DNA from: Ruegeria halocynthiae
Lineage (GTDB): Bacteria > Pseudomonadota > Alphaproteobacteria > Rhodobacterales > Rhodobacteraceae
DNA length: 64,000 bases
NCBI RefSeq assembly: GCF_000743705.1
Contig: NZ_JQEZ01000002.1
Coordinates: forward strand, 103,250 to 167,249
Direction of reading: 5' to 3'
In this document: positions 8,321 through 16,366 of the stretch, in pieces
Layout of the letters: each line of letters opens with the position of its first letter
Position numbering within the stretch: the first letter of the stretch is position 1
Translations under genes and position numbers: made by a program
The notes under the pieces: model-generated
What the model was told of the DNA's origin: nothing
Seen by the model: the letters and a program-made list of their open reading frames with translations, nothing else
Databases searched by the model: none

Positions 8321-8566
8321 CTGTGCTCCTTTCTGCCGCCGCTCTGCCCGGCTTGTTGAAAAGAGTTATGACGGAAAGAAGTTTAGGGCTTGGGAATGGG
8401 GCGTACGGGGGTTGGGCAACGGGTTGAGTTGGGGTGCATCGAAAACAAGCCCAGGAAAGCCTACCAGTATGTCCGAGGCCTCAAACAAACAATCTGGACG
8501 TGTGGGATTTTTTCGACTACTCCTGACTGCACAACAAGATGACATTCTGAGACACGGTGTAATTAC

Positions 8567-8899
8567 ATGGTTTTAAATAAAATTTTTGCCCCAGCTCTGT
8601 TGTTTGCGCTGGGTGGATGTTTTGGACCCAATTTGGATTTTGGAGAAGAACCCACAACCTTCAGATATACCGAAGCCAGCGCATCCGGCCTAAACGCAGT
8701 CAGGCCCTACCCCACTGCCGAAGATGTATGCCAAGTTATCCGTGAAAATCAGGAAATTCGCGATCCCGTCGATGACGGATCATTCTTGATTGCATGCCCG
8801 AAGCATGAGCGCGGCGCAATCAGCGACAGGCAAAACGAAGGCGCGCAAGTTGTGGCTCAAGCACGTCACTGGACAATACTGTCAGTACCAGCTCGTTGA
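8567..8899 (+). CDS. Small putative lipoprotein inserted in the GTA cluster
   Basis: A 110-residue protein on the strand opposite to every GTA gene, between gp2 and gp3. It starts with a hydrophobic stretch and a lipobox (LFALGGC, Cys18), so it is probably an outer-membrane or periplasmic lipoprotein; the mature part has CPKHERG and two further cysteines but no domain I recognise. The first codons (ATG GTT TTA AAT AAA ATT TTT) are far more AT-rich than the GTA genes. No good Shine-Dalgarno is visible. Function unknown; it may be a later insertion or a cargo gene. Confidence 0.7.
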   Translation: MVLNKIFAPALLFALGGCFGPNLDFGEEPTTFRYTEASASGLNAVRPYPTAEDVCQVIRENQEIRDPVDDGSFLIACPKHERGAISDRQNEGAQVVAQARHWTILSVPAR

Positions 8900-8961
8900 T
8901 GTCGCTTTTGACAGGGTAAGGGTCTTGGTTGGATTTACATCGTTGGCTGGCGTGCAGGCGT

Positions 8962-10332
8962 TCACAACGCCCTCACCCTAGGCCGCCGATACGCCCCCGC
9001 AGGCCCCACAACCAACTCATGCAACGCCCAGACCAGCGCGTCGACCCGATCTGGTGAGCCCTGCCCTTCAAACCCCCGCGCGGTCATCTGGCACATCTGC
9101 TCCTCCAGCGCGTCCAGCCCGGTGACATGCGACACTCGCCCTTGCTCGTATAGTGCCGCCACAGGCTCGGCTCGCGCCACCTTACCACGTGAGGCGCGCA
9201 CTGCGCGGAACGGGACCAGAGGGTCCACCTGCCGCACGACTTCCTCAACCAATTGCCCGCCTTGATTGACCTCGGCCACCAGCCGTTCGGCCCCGAACTC
9301 ATCCATCGCGTCAATCGCCGCCTGCGCCCAGCCCGCCGGGCCAACGCCCTGTACCGTGCGGTCCGCCAGCACATAGGCGCGCCACCCCTCGGGCGGCCCC
9401 TGCAATTGCGCCCCAACAACCACGATCCCGCAGGCATCCGCATTCGCCCCAGCAGTCACTGCCGGGTCCAGCGCCACCACGATCCGGTCCAGATCAGGCG
9501 CAGCGTCGACCCGCGCCACATCAAGCATCGACCCGGTCCACAGCGCCCCCTCGGCATCCGACAGCAACACCCCGTCCAATTCCTGCCGCCCCAACCGCGT
9601 GCCTGCATATCGTGCGCGCACCTCGGCTAGGAACGAATCCGCCAGATTGGCACGGTTCGCCTCGGTGGGCGCATGGGTCTGCACGGTGGACGGCGACGCC
9701 AGCAACTCCTTCAAAACCTTCACATTGCGCGGCGTGGTCGTCACGCAGACGCGGGGGCGCTCACCCAACCGCAGCGCAAATTGCAGCATATCCCAAGTCT
9801 CGCCAGCCTTTTTCCACTTGGCCAGTTCATCCACCCAGGCTGCATCGAACTGCGGCCCGCGCAGCCCCTCGGGGTCATGTGCCGAAAACGCCTGCGCCTC
9901 GGCCCCGTTGGGCCAGACCAGCTTGCGCTCGGACGCTTTCCACACAGGACGCCGATCCGGCGGCGAACACTGCAGTATCCCGCTGTCACCAAAGATCATC
10001 ACGTCGCGCACCTGATCGAAGGTCTCACCCACCAAAGCCACGCGGCTGGCCTCGCCCCGATCCAACGGCTTTGACCCTTCGACCATCGACCGCACCCACT
10101 CAGCCCCTGCCCGCGTCTTGCCCGCGCCGCGCCCGCCCATGATCACCCAGGATCGCCAGTCGCCTTCGAGTGGCAACTGATGCGGCAGCGCCCAGAACTC
10201 GAACAGGAAAGGGAGGGCGCACAGCCCTCCCTCCCCGATCTCACTCAGAAATCTGTCCCGCACCGCAGCAGGTGCGGAGGCGAGCCAGCCTGCACCCGAT
10301 TTCAAATCGAGCGCGCTCAAGGTCGAGCGCAT
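8962..10332 (-). CDS. GTA gp2, large terminase subunit (ATPase/nuclease)
   Basis: A 456-residue large terminase (rcc01683) that powers DNA packaging into GTA heads. Seen motifs: Walker A GGRGAGKT at 66-73, Walker B with catalytic acid AAWVDE at about 164-169, coupling motif TTTPR at 198-202, and a C-terminal RNase-H-like nuclease beginning VVALDPAV at about 285. I use the ATG at 10332, preceded by AAGGGG; a TTG at 10377 with GGAG 7 bases upstream would add 15 residues. The start lies inside gp1, an overlap of 92 to 137 bases. Confidence 0.95.
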   Translation of the reverse strand: MRSTLSALDLKSGAGWLASAPAAVRDRFLSEIGEGGLCALPFLFEFWALPHQLPLEGDWRSWVIMGGRGAGKTRAGAEWVRSMVEGSKPLDRGEASRVALVGETFDQVRDVMIFGDSGILQCSPPDRRPVWKASERKLVWPNGAEAQAFSAHDPEGLRGPQFDAAWVDELAKWKKAGETWDMLQFALRLGERPRVCVTTTPRNVKVLKELLASPSTVQTHAPTEANRANLADSFLAEVRARYAGTRLGRQELDGVLLSDAEGALWTGSMLDVARVDAAPDLDRIVVALDPAVTAGANADACGIVVVGAQLQGPPEGWRAYVLADRTVQGVGPAGWAQAAIDAMDEFGAERLVAEVNQGGQLVEEVVRQVDPLVPFRAVRASRGKVARAEPVAALYEQGRVSHVTGLDALEEQMCQMTARGFEGQGSPDRVDALVWALHELVVGPAGAYRRPRVRAL

Positions 10333-10558
10333 ACCCCCCTTGGGCAATTCCGGCTTGTCTGTGATGTTGTTCGACAAAGCTTGTCTCCACTTTCTGACAA
10401 CTTCGGATCAGCCCCTCTAACTGCCCGAGTTGCTTGCCTGTACCAGCAAGATCTGCATCCTCCCCGGTTCCGATCTGCCTACGCAATTCTTCCGCTGCTT
10501 GGCGCAAACCGCGAATGGACGTCTCGAGCGACTGTAAAAGTTCCGCCGTCTGGGACAT
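10241..10558 (-). CDS. GTA gp1, small terminase subunit
   Basis: A 105-residue protein, close to the length of RcGTA gp1 (rcc01682), the small terminase that works with gp2 with little sequence specificity. The N-terminal half is helical and heptad-like (LLQSLETSIRGLRQAAEELRRQI), the oligomerisation region of small terminases. I place the start at 10558 (MSQTAELLQS), with GGAAGAG upstream; an ATG at 10585 would add nine residues. It is the first gene of the GTA operon and its 3' end overlaps gp2 in another frame. Confidence 0.82.
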   Translation of the reverse strand: MSQTAELLQSLETSIRGLRQAAEELRRQIGTGEDADLAGTGKQLGQLEGLIRSCQKVETSFVEQHHRQAGIAQGGYALDLERARFEIGCRLARLRTCCGAGQISE

Positions 10559-10634
10559 CCGCTCTTCCGGGGTAATCAAAGTCATGTGTGCCTGTGACCT
10601 CATGCGTGAGTTTTTCCGCACGAGAGAAACGAAA

Positions 10635-10663
10635 AACGGCCACCGGGTCACCCCGGGGCCGTT
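10635..10663 (-). terminator. Terminator-like hairpin in the gp1 leader (candidate attenuator)
   Basis: On the minus strand a 7-base stem (AACGGCC/GGCCGTT) stacks on a 5-base stem (CCGGG/CCCGG) with a TCAC-type loop and one bulged base, and is followed by TTTTTCG. This has the form of an intrinsic terminator. It sits downstream of the gp1 promoter (10689-10717) and 50 to 77 bases before the possible gp1 starts, so it could stop transcription before the GTA genes unless overcome. Confidence 0.6.
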
Positions 10664-10688
10664 GCCCATTCCTTCTAGCATGACACAA

Positions 10689-10717
10689 CCTATACGAGAG
10701 AAAGGGCGCAAAGTCAA
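10689..10717 (-). promoter_or_regulatory. Sigma-70-like promoter for the GTA operon
   Basis: Reading the minus strand, TTGACT (10712-10717) and TATAGG (10689-10694) are separated by exactly 17 bases, a good fit to the housekeeping consensus. The predicted transcription start is near 10681, giving a leader of about 100-125 bases before gp1. In Rhodobacter capsulatus the GTA operon is driven from a promoter upstream of g1 under GafA control; whether such a factor binds here cannot be seen. Confidence 0.65.
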
Positions 10718-10932
10718 GATTTCACGCAACAGCCACGCAACGGGGACCGTCCCAAAACCGTTAACTTTTCACAAATCCGGCTTTGTTTTACCTACGTCTT
10801 GATTGCCCGTTCCCACCAGTCAAAAGCCAGGTGGTCCTCTGAATAACGTGAAGGTGATCCACCCTCAAAAACCCTTGTTCCCTGATTGTTGAAGCGATAA
10901 GAAACGCAATAATTTATAGAGGTTATGAGTAA

Positions 10933-12066
10933 ATGGTCGAAAGATTAATCAACGGCGACATTTCCCTTACAGTCGCGGATGGCTCTCCTAATCCGGGCAG
11001 TACCGGCGTCGACCCAGCGGGTTGGACTGTGATAGAGCCCGGTGATACCTCGGGCGCGGAAGCAGCCGACGACATCGTTCAGGTTGACGGGGGCCGGGTT
11101 ATCTTCAACGGCGGCGGCTCGCCGACTACCGGCTCGATTGAACAAACGGTCACGGGCGTGCCCATCGGCAAAGCGGCAACGTTCAGCGCCGACTACGGCG
11201 AAAGCGGCAATGGTCAGGACGTCAGCATCCTGTTTGAGGTTATTGACGGTTCCGGCAATGTTGTTTTTTCGCAAACGGCGACGACCACCAGCACCGTTAC
11301 ATTTTCCTTCACCACGACGGATTCGACCTACACGATCCGGCTCACGGACAACTCACCAACTGCAGGTATCAGCCGGGATGCGACCGCCGACAACATATCG
11401 CTTGATGTGGCGTGCTTCACCTCGGGCACGGAAATCTGCACCATTGATGGCCCCAAACGTATCGAAGACCTGAATATCGGCGATCGTGTTCTGACCGCTG
11501 ACAACGAATACCAGCCTATTCGCTGGATTGGCCGAAAAGAGCTGGTCTTCTCTGACCTGCCCGACGCCACCCGCCTGCGCCCAATCCGAATTGGCACCGG
11601 AGCGTTGGGGGCCGGGCTGCCGCAACGTGATCTGATCGTCTCACCGCAACACCGGGTGCTGATCAGGTCCAAGATCGCAGAACGCATGTTTGACACACCC
11701 GAAGTTCTGATTGCCGCGAAAAAGCTGATGAACGGGCAGGATGTGACTGTCGAGGATACGATGGAAACGGTCTGTTATTTCCATCTGCTGTTTGACAAGC
11801 ACGAGATTATCTTTGCCGAAGAATGCCCGACTGAAAGCTTTTATCCCGGACCCGAAGCTTTGAAATCTTTGTCCGACGAAGCGCGAAGCGAGCTTGAGGA
11901 GTTGTTCCCGGACCTGTTGAACCGTGATCCTGACCTTCTGAAGTCTGCTCGCAAGATACCGTCGGGCGCGCATCAGAAAAAGCTTGTGTCCCGGCACCAG
12001 ACCAACGACCGCGCCTTCATTTTTCAAGCAGAAGAACAAAGTGATCGGCACCTGGCTTGTTCCTGA
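10933..12066 (+). CDS. Hint-domain (Hedgehog/intein-like) protein with N-terminal jelly-roll-like domain
   Basis: A 377-residue protein. Residues 1-158 look like an all-beta, galactose-binding or DUF642-like sandwich (GWTVIEPGD, GSIEQTVTGVP, DNISLDV). Residues 160-310 form a Hint_2 domain: the nucleophile-position C161 in ACFTSGTEI, the GDRVLTAD segment, SPQHRVLI with H240, and HEIIFAEECPTESFYPG. The C-terminus is charged. Roseobacters carry many such proteins, thought to self-process, but their roles are mostly unknown. It is transcribed divergently from the GTA operon; any link is speculative. AGAGG lies 11 bases before the ATG. Confidence 0.8.
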   Translation: MVERLINGDISLTVADGSPNPGSTGVDPAGWTVIEPGDTSGAEAADDIVQVDGGRVIFNGGGSPTTGSIEQTVTGVPIGKAATFSADYGESGNGQDVSILFEVIDGSGNVVFSQTATTTSTVTFSFTTTDSTYTIRLTDNSPTAGISRDATADNISLDVACFTSGTEICTIDGPKRIEDLNIGDRVLTADNEYQPIRWIGRKELVFSDLPDATRLRPIRIGTGALGAGLPQRDLIVSPQHRVLIRSKIAERMFDTPEVLIAAKKLMNGQDVTVEDTMETVCYFHLLFDKHEIIFAEECPTESFYPGPEALKSLSDEARSELEELFPDLLNRDPDLLKSARKIPSGAHQKKLVSRHQTNDRAFIFQAEEQSDRHLACS

Positions 12067-12422
12067 ACGGCTTACCCCTTTGGGCAGAGTAGGAGTAGCA
12101 GATCAACGCTTGGTTTCCCATCCGCGCCGGGCATTCCCGCCCCTATTTGCAGCCGACGCTTGACATTTCTTCTCTGAAAGATCATCTGACCCCCAACACA
12201 GCGCTGATGCGTGAGCAACAGCGGGCTTTCTTACGGCCCCCACAGCGCCCCATCAATCTCCAGTTCCCATTCACGCAGGGTTCTTGACGCGACGGCCGGA
12301 TGGCGCAGGATTCGCCTGTGCGTCCCGAGGCCTCGCAAAAACCCTGCCGGTCGCGCGCTTTGCGCGACCAGTCACTATTGTCCGTGGCGTTTAATTCGTC
12401 GCGGATTGCAAAGGAATGTTAT
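12067..12422 (+). other. Long leader region before the DEAD-box helicase, with a strong hairpin
   Basis: About 355 bases with no convincing gene. The clear structure is a hairpin at 12349-12369 (GGTCGCGC-GCTTT-GCGCGACC, 8-base stem) 53 bases before the helicase start. A TTGACA at 12160-12165 has no good -10 at 17 bases. RhlE-type helicase genes often have long structured leaders, so the hairpin may act in autoregulation or cold response; that is inference. Confidence 0.45.
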
Positions 12423-13685
12423 TTGTTCGACTTCGATATGCTGGGTCTTGCCCCGGCCCTGAATGATGCGCTGAAACGCGCCAACTTCACTCAACCTACC
12501 CCTATCCAAAATCAGGCCATTCCCATTGCGCTGCAAGGCCAGGATATCCTTGGTCTCGCGCAGACGGGTACAGGCAAGACGCTGGCCTTTGGCCTGCCGT
12601 TGATTGATCACCTGCTGGCGCAATCCGGAAAGCCTGCTCCGAAAACGGCAAAGGCGCTGATCCTTGCCCCCACGCGCGAATTGGTAAATCAGATCGCCGA
12701 GAGCTTGCGCAACCTCACCAAGGACACCAAGCTGCGTGTTGCGACCGTTGTTGGCGGCCAGTCCATCAACAGACAAATCTCGTTCTTGTCACGCGGTACG
12801 GACATTTTGGTTGCAACGCCGGGGCGGTTGATCGACCTGATGGAACGCCGGGCAGTCGATCTTGGCTCAGTCCGTCACCTTGTTCTGGACGAAGCGGATC
12901 AGATGCTGGATATGGGCTTTATTCATGCCCTGCGCCAAATTGCGCCCAAACTGGGCACACCGCGCCAGACCATGCTGTTTTCGGCCACGATGCCCAAGCA
13001 AATGGAAGAGCTCAGCCAGTCTTATCTGACCAATCCGCAGCGCGTGCAGGTCTCTCCTCCGGGTAAGGCCGCAGACAAGGTCACACAATCCGTACACTTC
13101 GTCAGCCGGGCTGGAAAACCGGCAAAACTGCGTGAAATCCTGTCCAAAGACAGGGATGCGCTGACCCTGGTCTTTTCGCGCACCAAACATGGTGCCGAAA
13201 GGCTGATGAAAGACCTTGTTTCGGATGGCTATAACGCCGCCTCCATTCATGGCAACAAAAGCCAGGGTCAACGTGATCGCGCCATCAAGGCGTTTCGTGC
13301 AGGCGAGATCAACGTGCTGGTGGCGACTGACGTCGCCGCGCGCGGCATTGATATTCCAGGGGTGGCTTACGTGATCAACTATGACCTGCCCGAGGTTCCC
13401 GACAACTATGTCCACCGCATTGGCCGAACAGCCCGTGCCGGACGCGAGGGCGAAGCCATCGCCTTTTGCGCACCCGATGAACTGGATCAGCTGCGGCAGA
13501 TTCAAAAGCTGATGAAGATCGAAATTCCAGTCGCAAGCGGCACGATGCCCGAAGTGGCCGAACCCAAGAAGCCGCGCAAGCAAGGTGGTAACCGTCGGCG
13601 CAGCGTGAAACCTCAGGCAGCGAACGCCGGGGCAAAACCCGCACCGTCCAAGCGCCGCCGTCCCCGCAGGCGCCCTGCGGCATAA
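12423..13685 (+). CDS. rhlE: DEAD-box ATP-dependent RNA helicase, RhlE type
   Basis: A 420-residue RNA helicase for RNA remodelling, ribosome assembly or cold response. Motifs in order: Q-motif FTQPTPIQNQ, motif I AQTGTGKT, PTREL, TPGR, motif II DEAD, motif III SAT, and motif VI HRIGRTARAG. The last 60 residues are rich in lysine, arginine and proline, as in RhlE tails that bind RNA. I chose the TTG at 12423 (LFDFDMLGLAP) because AAGGA ends 7 bases upstream; the ATG at 12438 is an alternative. A terminator follows 12 bases after the stop. Confidence 0.93.
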   Translation: MFDFDMLGLAPALNDALKRANFTQPTPIQNQAIPIALQGQDILGLAQTGTGKTLAFGLPLIDHLLAQSGKPAPKTAKALILAPTRELVNQIAESLRNLTKDTKLRVATVVGGQSINRQISFLSRGTDILVATPGRLIDLMERRAVDLGSVRHLVLDEADQMLDMGFIHALRQIAPKLGTPRQTMLFSATMPKQMEELSQSYLTNPQRVQVSPPGKAADKVTQSVHFVSRAGKPAKLREILSKDRDALTLVFSRTKHGAERLMKDLVSDGYNAASIHGNKSQGQRDRAIKAFRAGEINVLVATDVAARGIDIPGVAYVINYDLPEVPDNYVHRIGRTARAGREGEAIAFCAPDELDQLRQIQKLMKIEIPVASGTMPEVAEPKKPRKQGGNRRRSVKPQAANAGAKPAPSKRRRPRRRPAA

Positions 13686-13697
13686 ACAATAAAAAAA

Positions 13698-13721
13698 GGG
13701 CCGCGCTTTTCAACGCGGCCC
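13698..13721. terminator. Bidirectional terminator between rhlE and mltG
   Basis: A perfect 8-base stem GGGCCGCG/CGCGGCCC with an 8-base loop, flanked by seven A on the left and seven T on the right. It can therefore end transcription of rhlE on the plus strand and mltG on the minus strand. Confidence 0.92.
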
Positions 13722-13729
13722 TTTTTTTG

Positions 13730-14890
13730 TTAGTTGCCCGAACTTTTCTGCTCGGCTTCGATCTCGCGCCATTTGGCAACATTGCGGTTATGCTCTTGCA
13801 AGGTTTCCGCAAAGGCGTGCCCGCCCGTTCCATCCGCAACGAAAAACACAAAGCTGGTGTCTTCGGGGGCAACTGCGGCTTCAAGGCTTGCCAACCCCGG
13901 ATTGGCGATCGGCGTCGGTGGCAACCCGTCAATAACATATGTGTTCCACGGGGTTGCCCGGCGCAACTCACTGCGTCGCAACCCACGCCCCAGAACACCT
14001 TGCCCCTTGGTGACACCGTAAATTACGGTCGGGTCCGTTTGCAACTTCATCCCCCGCTCCAACCGGTTCACAAAGACGCTGGCAACCTGCCCGCGCTCTT
14101 GCGGAACACCGGTTTCCTTTTCGATGATCGACGCCAGGATCAACATCTCTTCCGGACTGCTGATCGGTAGGCCGTCCTGGCGGCCTTCCCATACGGCATT
14201 GATGCGCAGCTGCTGCTTGTCCTGCATCTTCTGCAAAATGGCATTTCGATCATCGCCCGGGATCACATCGTAGCTGTCCGGCGCCAGCAGGCCCTCGGCC
14301 GGAATTTCTGTCACGTCACCCTTTAACGCATCAATCCCTTTCAAGGCTTCAACCACCTGCCAGGACGTCACACCTTCGGCAACGGACAAGCGATATCGGG
14401 TATCTGCATTATTGCGCTTTTCGGTATAAGCGGCGGGAACTTCTTCTGCCGAAGCCTCAAAAGATGCGATCTCATTGAAGTCGAGCGTCGCAGGGTCCAG
14501 TTCGCGTACACGGGTCTGGATACGAGTCACACCGACACGATATTCGATTTCCGACCCACAGGTGCTGGCACCGCTGCTGGTGATCTCGTCGATGATATGC
14601 TCCATCGACGCTTTTTCCCGCACCAGAAAGCTACCTGCCTTCAGTTTTTGGGCTTTATCTGTGTAATCAGCAGCCATCCGGAAAATTATCGAACTGCTGA
14701 TGGCACCCTGATCTTCAAGCTGCTGGCTGACTTTTGTCATGTTCGAGCCGCCTTTTACCTGCAGGCAAATGGCAGTTTCCAACGGACCAGCGCTTGTATA
14801 GCGGGATTGCCCCCAAAGGATCAGGCCGCCCATCAAGAACAGGCCGACCACCAGAACAGTCAGCGCGTTCGATGCCAGCGCCCGCCACAT
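13730..14890 (-). CDS. mltG: Endolytic murein transglycosylase MltG
   Basis: A 386-residue inner-membrane lytic transglycosylase that cleaves nascent glycan strands and is thought to end their growth. One transmembrane helix at about 8-27 anchors the periplasmic part. The YceG-type catalytic domain has ILASIIEKETG (catalytic Glu within EKET, about 257-260) and KLQTDPTVIYG, TPWNTYVIDGLPPTPIANPG and ADGTGGHAF. A family-specific insertion lies at about 110-165. It starts directly after the fabF stop with no spacer, so the two genes are co-translated; pairing with fab genes is common in proteobacteria. Confidence 0.95.
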   Translation of the reverse strand: MWRALASNALTVLVVGLFLMGGLILWGQSRYTSAGPLETAICLQVKGGSNMTKVSQQLEDQGAISSSIIFRMAADYTDKAQKLKAGSFLVREKASMEHIIDEITSSGASTCGSEIEYRVGVTRIQTRVRELDPATLDFNEIASFEASAEEVPAAYTEKRNNADTRYRLSVAEGVTSWQVVEALKGIDALKGDVTEIPAEGLLAPDSYDVIPGDDRNAILQKMQDKQQLRINAVWEGRQDGLPISSPEEMLILASIIEKETGVPQERGQVASVFVNRLERGMKLQTDPTVIYGVTKGQGVLGRGLRRSELRRATPWNTYVIDGLPPTPIANPGLASLEAAVAPEDTSFVFFVADGTGGHAFAETLQEHNRNVAKWREIEAEQKSSGN

Positions 14891-16156
14891 TTAACTGACC
14901 TTCCCGAAGATCACGCTGGCGTTGGTGCCACCAAACCCGAACGAGTTTGAAAGCGCCACGTTGATCTCACGCTCACGCTTGGCATTCGGGGCCAGGTCAA
15001 TCTTGGTTTCGACGGCCGGATTATCCAGGTTGATCGTCGGCGGGGCAACCTGATCGCGAATGGCAAGGATTGAAAAGATCGCTTCAATCGCGCCAGCCGC
15101 GCCCAAAAGGTGTCCGGTTGCGGATTTGGTCGAAGACATCGTCGCGTCGCCTGCATGATCGCCCAGCAAGCGCTCAACTGCGCCCAACTCGATTGTGTCG
15201 GCCATTGTCGATGTGCCGTGCGCGTTGATGTAGTCCAGATCCTTCGGCTCCAGCCCAGCGCTGCGCAGCGCGGCTTTCATCGAACGTTCCGCGCCATCGC
15301 CATCCTCGCTGGGGGCAGTGATGTGATAGGCGTCACCGGACATACCATAGCCCAGAACCTCGGCGTAGATCTTCGCACCGCGCGCCTTGGCGTGTTCATA
15401 ATCCTCAAGCACAACGATGCCGGACCCTTCGCCCATGACGAAACCGTCGCGGTCAACATCATAGGGGCGGCTGGCCGCCTTGGGATTGTCGGCGTATTTG
15501 GTGGACAGCGCTTTGCACGCGTTGAAGCCCGCGATGCCGATCTCACAGATGCAGCCCTCGCCACCACCCGCAATCATGACATCAGCGTCACCTGCGCGGA
15601 TAATACGGCTGGCGTCACCAATGGCGTGCGCACCGGTCGAACAGGCCGTTACAACCGAATGGTTCGGCCCTTTGAAGCCGTGGCGGATCGACACCTGACC
15701 AGACGCCAGATTGATCAGAGCTCCGGGAATAAAGAACGGGGATACCCGACGCGGGCCCTTGTCGCGGATCAGGTTCGCGGTATCTGCGATGGACCCCAGC
15801 CCACCGATGCCGGACCCAATCAGAACACCAGTACGCAGGCGCGCCTCTTCATCCTCGGGCAGCCAATCCGCATCCTTGCAGGCCATCTCGGCGGCCGCGA
15901 TGGAATACAGGATAAAATCTTCGATCTTGCGCTGCTCTTTCGGCGGCAGCCAGTCGTTGGGGTTGAATGTCCCGTTGGTCCCGTCTCCGCGCGGCACCTC
16001 GCAGGCATAGGTCGTGGTGACCCCACTTGCCACGGCATCGAATTGAGTGATCGGGCCCGCGCCCGACTCTCCATCCAGCAGCCGTGACCAGGTTTCTTCG
16101 ACTCCACTGGCCAAAGGAGTGACCAATCCCAGACCGGTTACAACGACTCTGCGCAT
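14891..16156 (-). CDS. fabF: Beta-ketoacyl-ACP synthase II
   Basis: A 421-residue condensing enzyme of type II fatty acid synthesis that extends acyl-ACP with malonyl-ACP. The catalytic triad is intact: C172 in TACSTGAH, H313 in NAHGTST and H349 in SATGHLLGA. Length matches FabF. It is followed immediately by mltG. Upstream, a terminator at 16313-16346 isolates it from the hisA-like gene, so fabF-mltG probably have their own promoter in the 16157-16300 gap. Confidence 0.96.
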   Translation of the reverse strand: MRRVVVTGLGLVTPLASGVEETWSRLLDGESGAGPITQFDAVASGVTTTYACEVPRGDGTNGTFNPNDWLPPKEQRKIEDFILYSIAAAEMACKDADWLPEDEEARLRTGVLIGSGIGGLGSIADTANLIRDKGPRRVSPFFIPGALINLASGQVSIRHGFKGPNHSVVTACSTGAHAIGDASRIIRAGDADVMIAGGGEGCICEIGIAGFNACKALSTKYADNPKAASRPYDVDRDGFVMGEGSGIVVLEDYEHAKARGAKIYAEVLGYGMSGDAYHITAPSEDGDGAERSMKAALRSAGLEPKDLDYINAHGTSTMADTIELGAVERLLGDHAGDATMSSTKSATGHLLGAAGAIEAIFSILAIRDQVAPPTINLDNPAVETKIDLAPNAKREREINVALSNSFGFGGTNASVIFGKVS

Positions 16157-16312
16157 GAAATGCCTCTTGCCTGCTTCCTATTTGAGAAACGCTCATACCC
16201 CGGCCCGGGGTCCGGGGGCAAGAGCAACAGCACATTCCGCATAGGCACTGATCCGCTGGAAATTGCGCGCCAACGCCCATCGGCGGAAGAAAACGCCACT
16301 AACACCAAAAAA

Positions 16313-16346
16313 CTCTGCCCCTTTCTTACACTTGAAAGAGGCAGAG
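16313..16346 (-). terminator. Terminator of the hisA-like gene
   Basis: On the minus strand CTCTGCC...GGCAGAG (7 bases) with an inner CTTTC/GAAAG stem and an 8-base loop is followed by TTTTTT. It lies 20 bases after the stop of the hisA-like gene and before fabF. Confidence 0.88.
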
Positions 16347-16366
16347 CACTGTCACGCAGCCCGGTG

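Larger units (their letters stand above)
10559..10932. other. Intergenic control region between GTA gp1 and the Hint-domain gene
   Basis: About 370 bases separating two divergent genes. The gp1-proximal half contains the promoter and terminator-like hairpin listed separately. The Hint-proximal half (about 10740-10932) is AT-richer, holds a possible Shine-Dalgarno AGAGG 11 bases before the Hint start and probably its promoter, but I see no convincing -35/-10 pair there. No RNA gene is apparent. Confidence 0.6.

Noticed and set aside
8790..8981. Possible frameshifted end of the inserted lipoprotein gene
   Set aside because: The second frame overlaps the 3' part of the first but has no signal, no ribosome-binding site and runs into gp2; the first frame ends in a sensible C-terminus, so a frameshift is not needed.
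10755..10775. CtrA-type site (TTAA-N7-TTAA) near the GTA promoter
   Set aside because: Only one TTAA half (in CCGTTAACTTTTC) is present; the second half does not match.
12160..12188. TTGACA as a promoter for the helicase
   Set aside because: At 17 bases spacing the -10 position reads CATCTG, a poor match; not strong enough to list.
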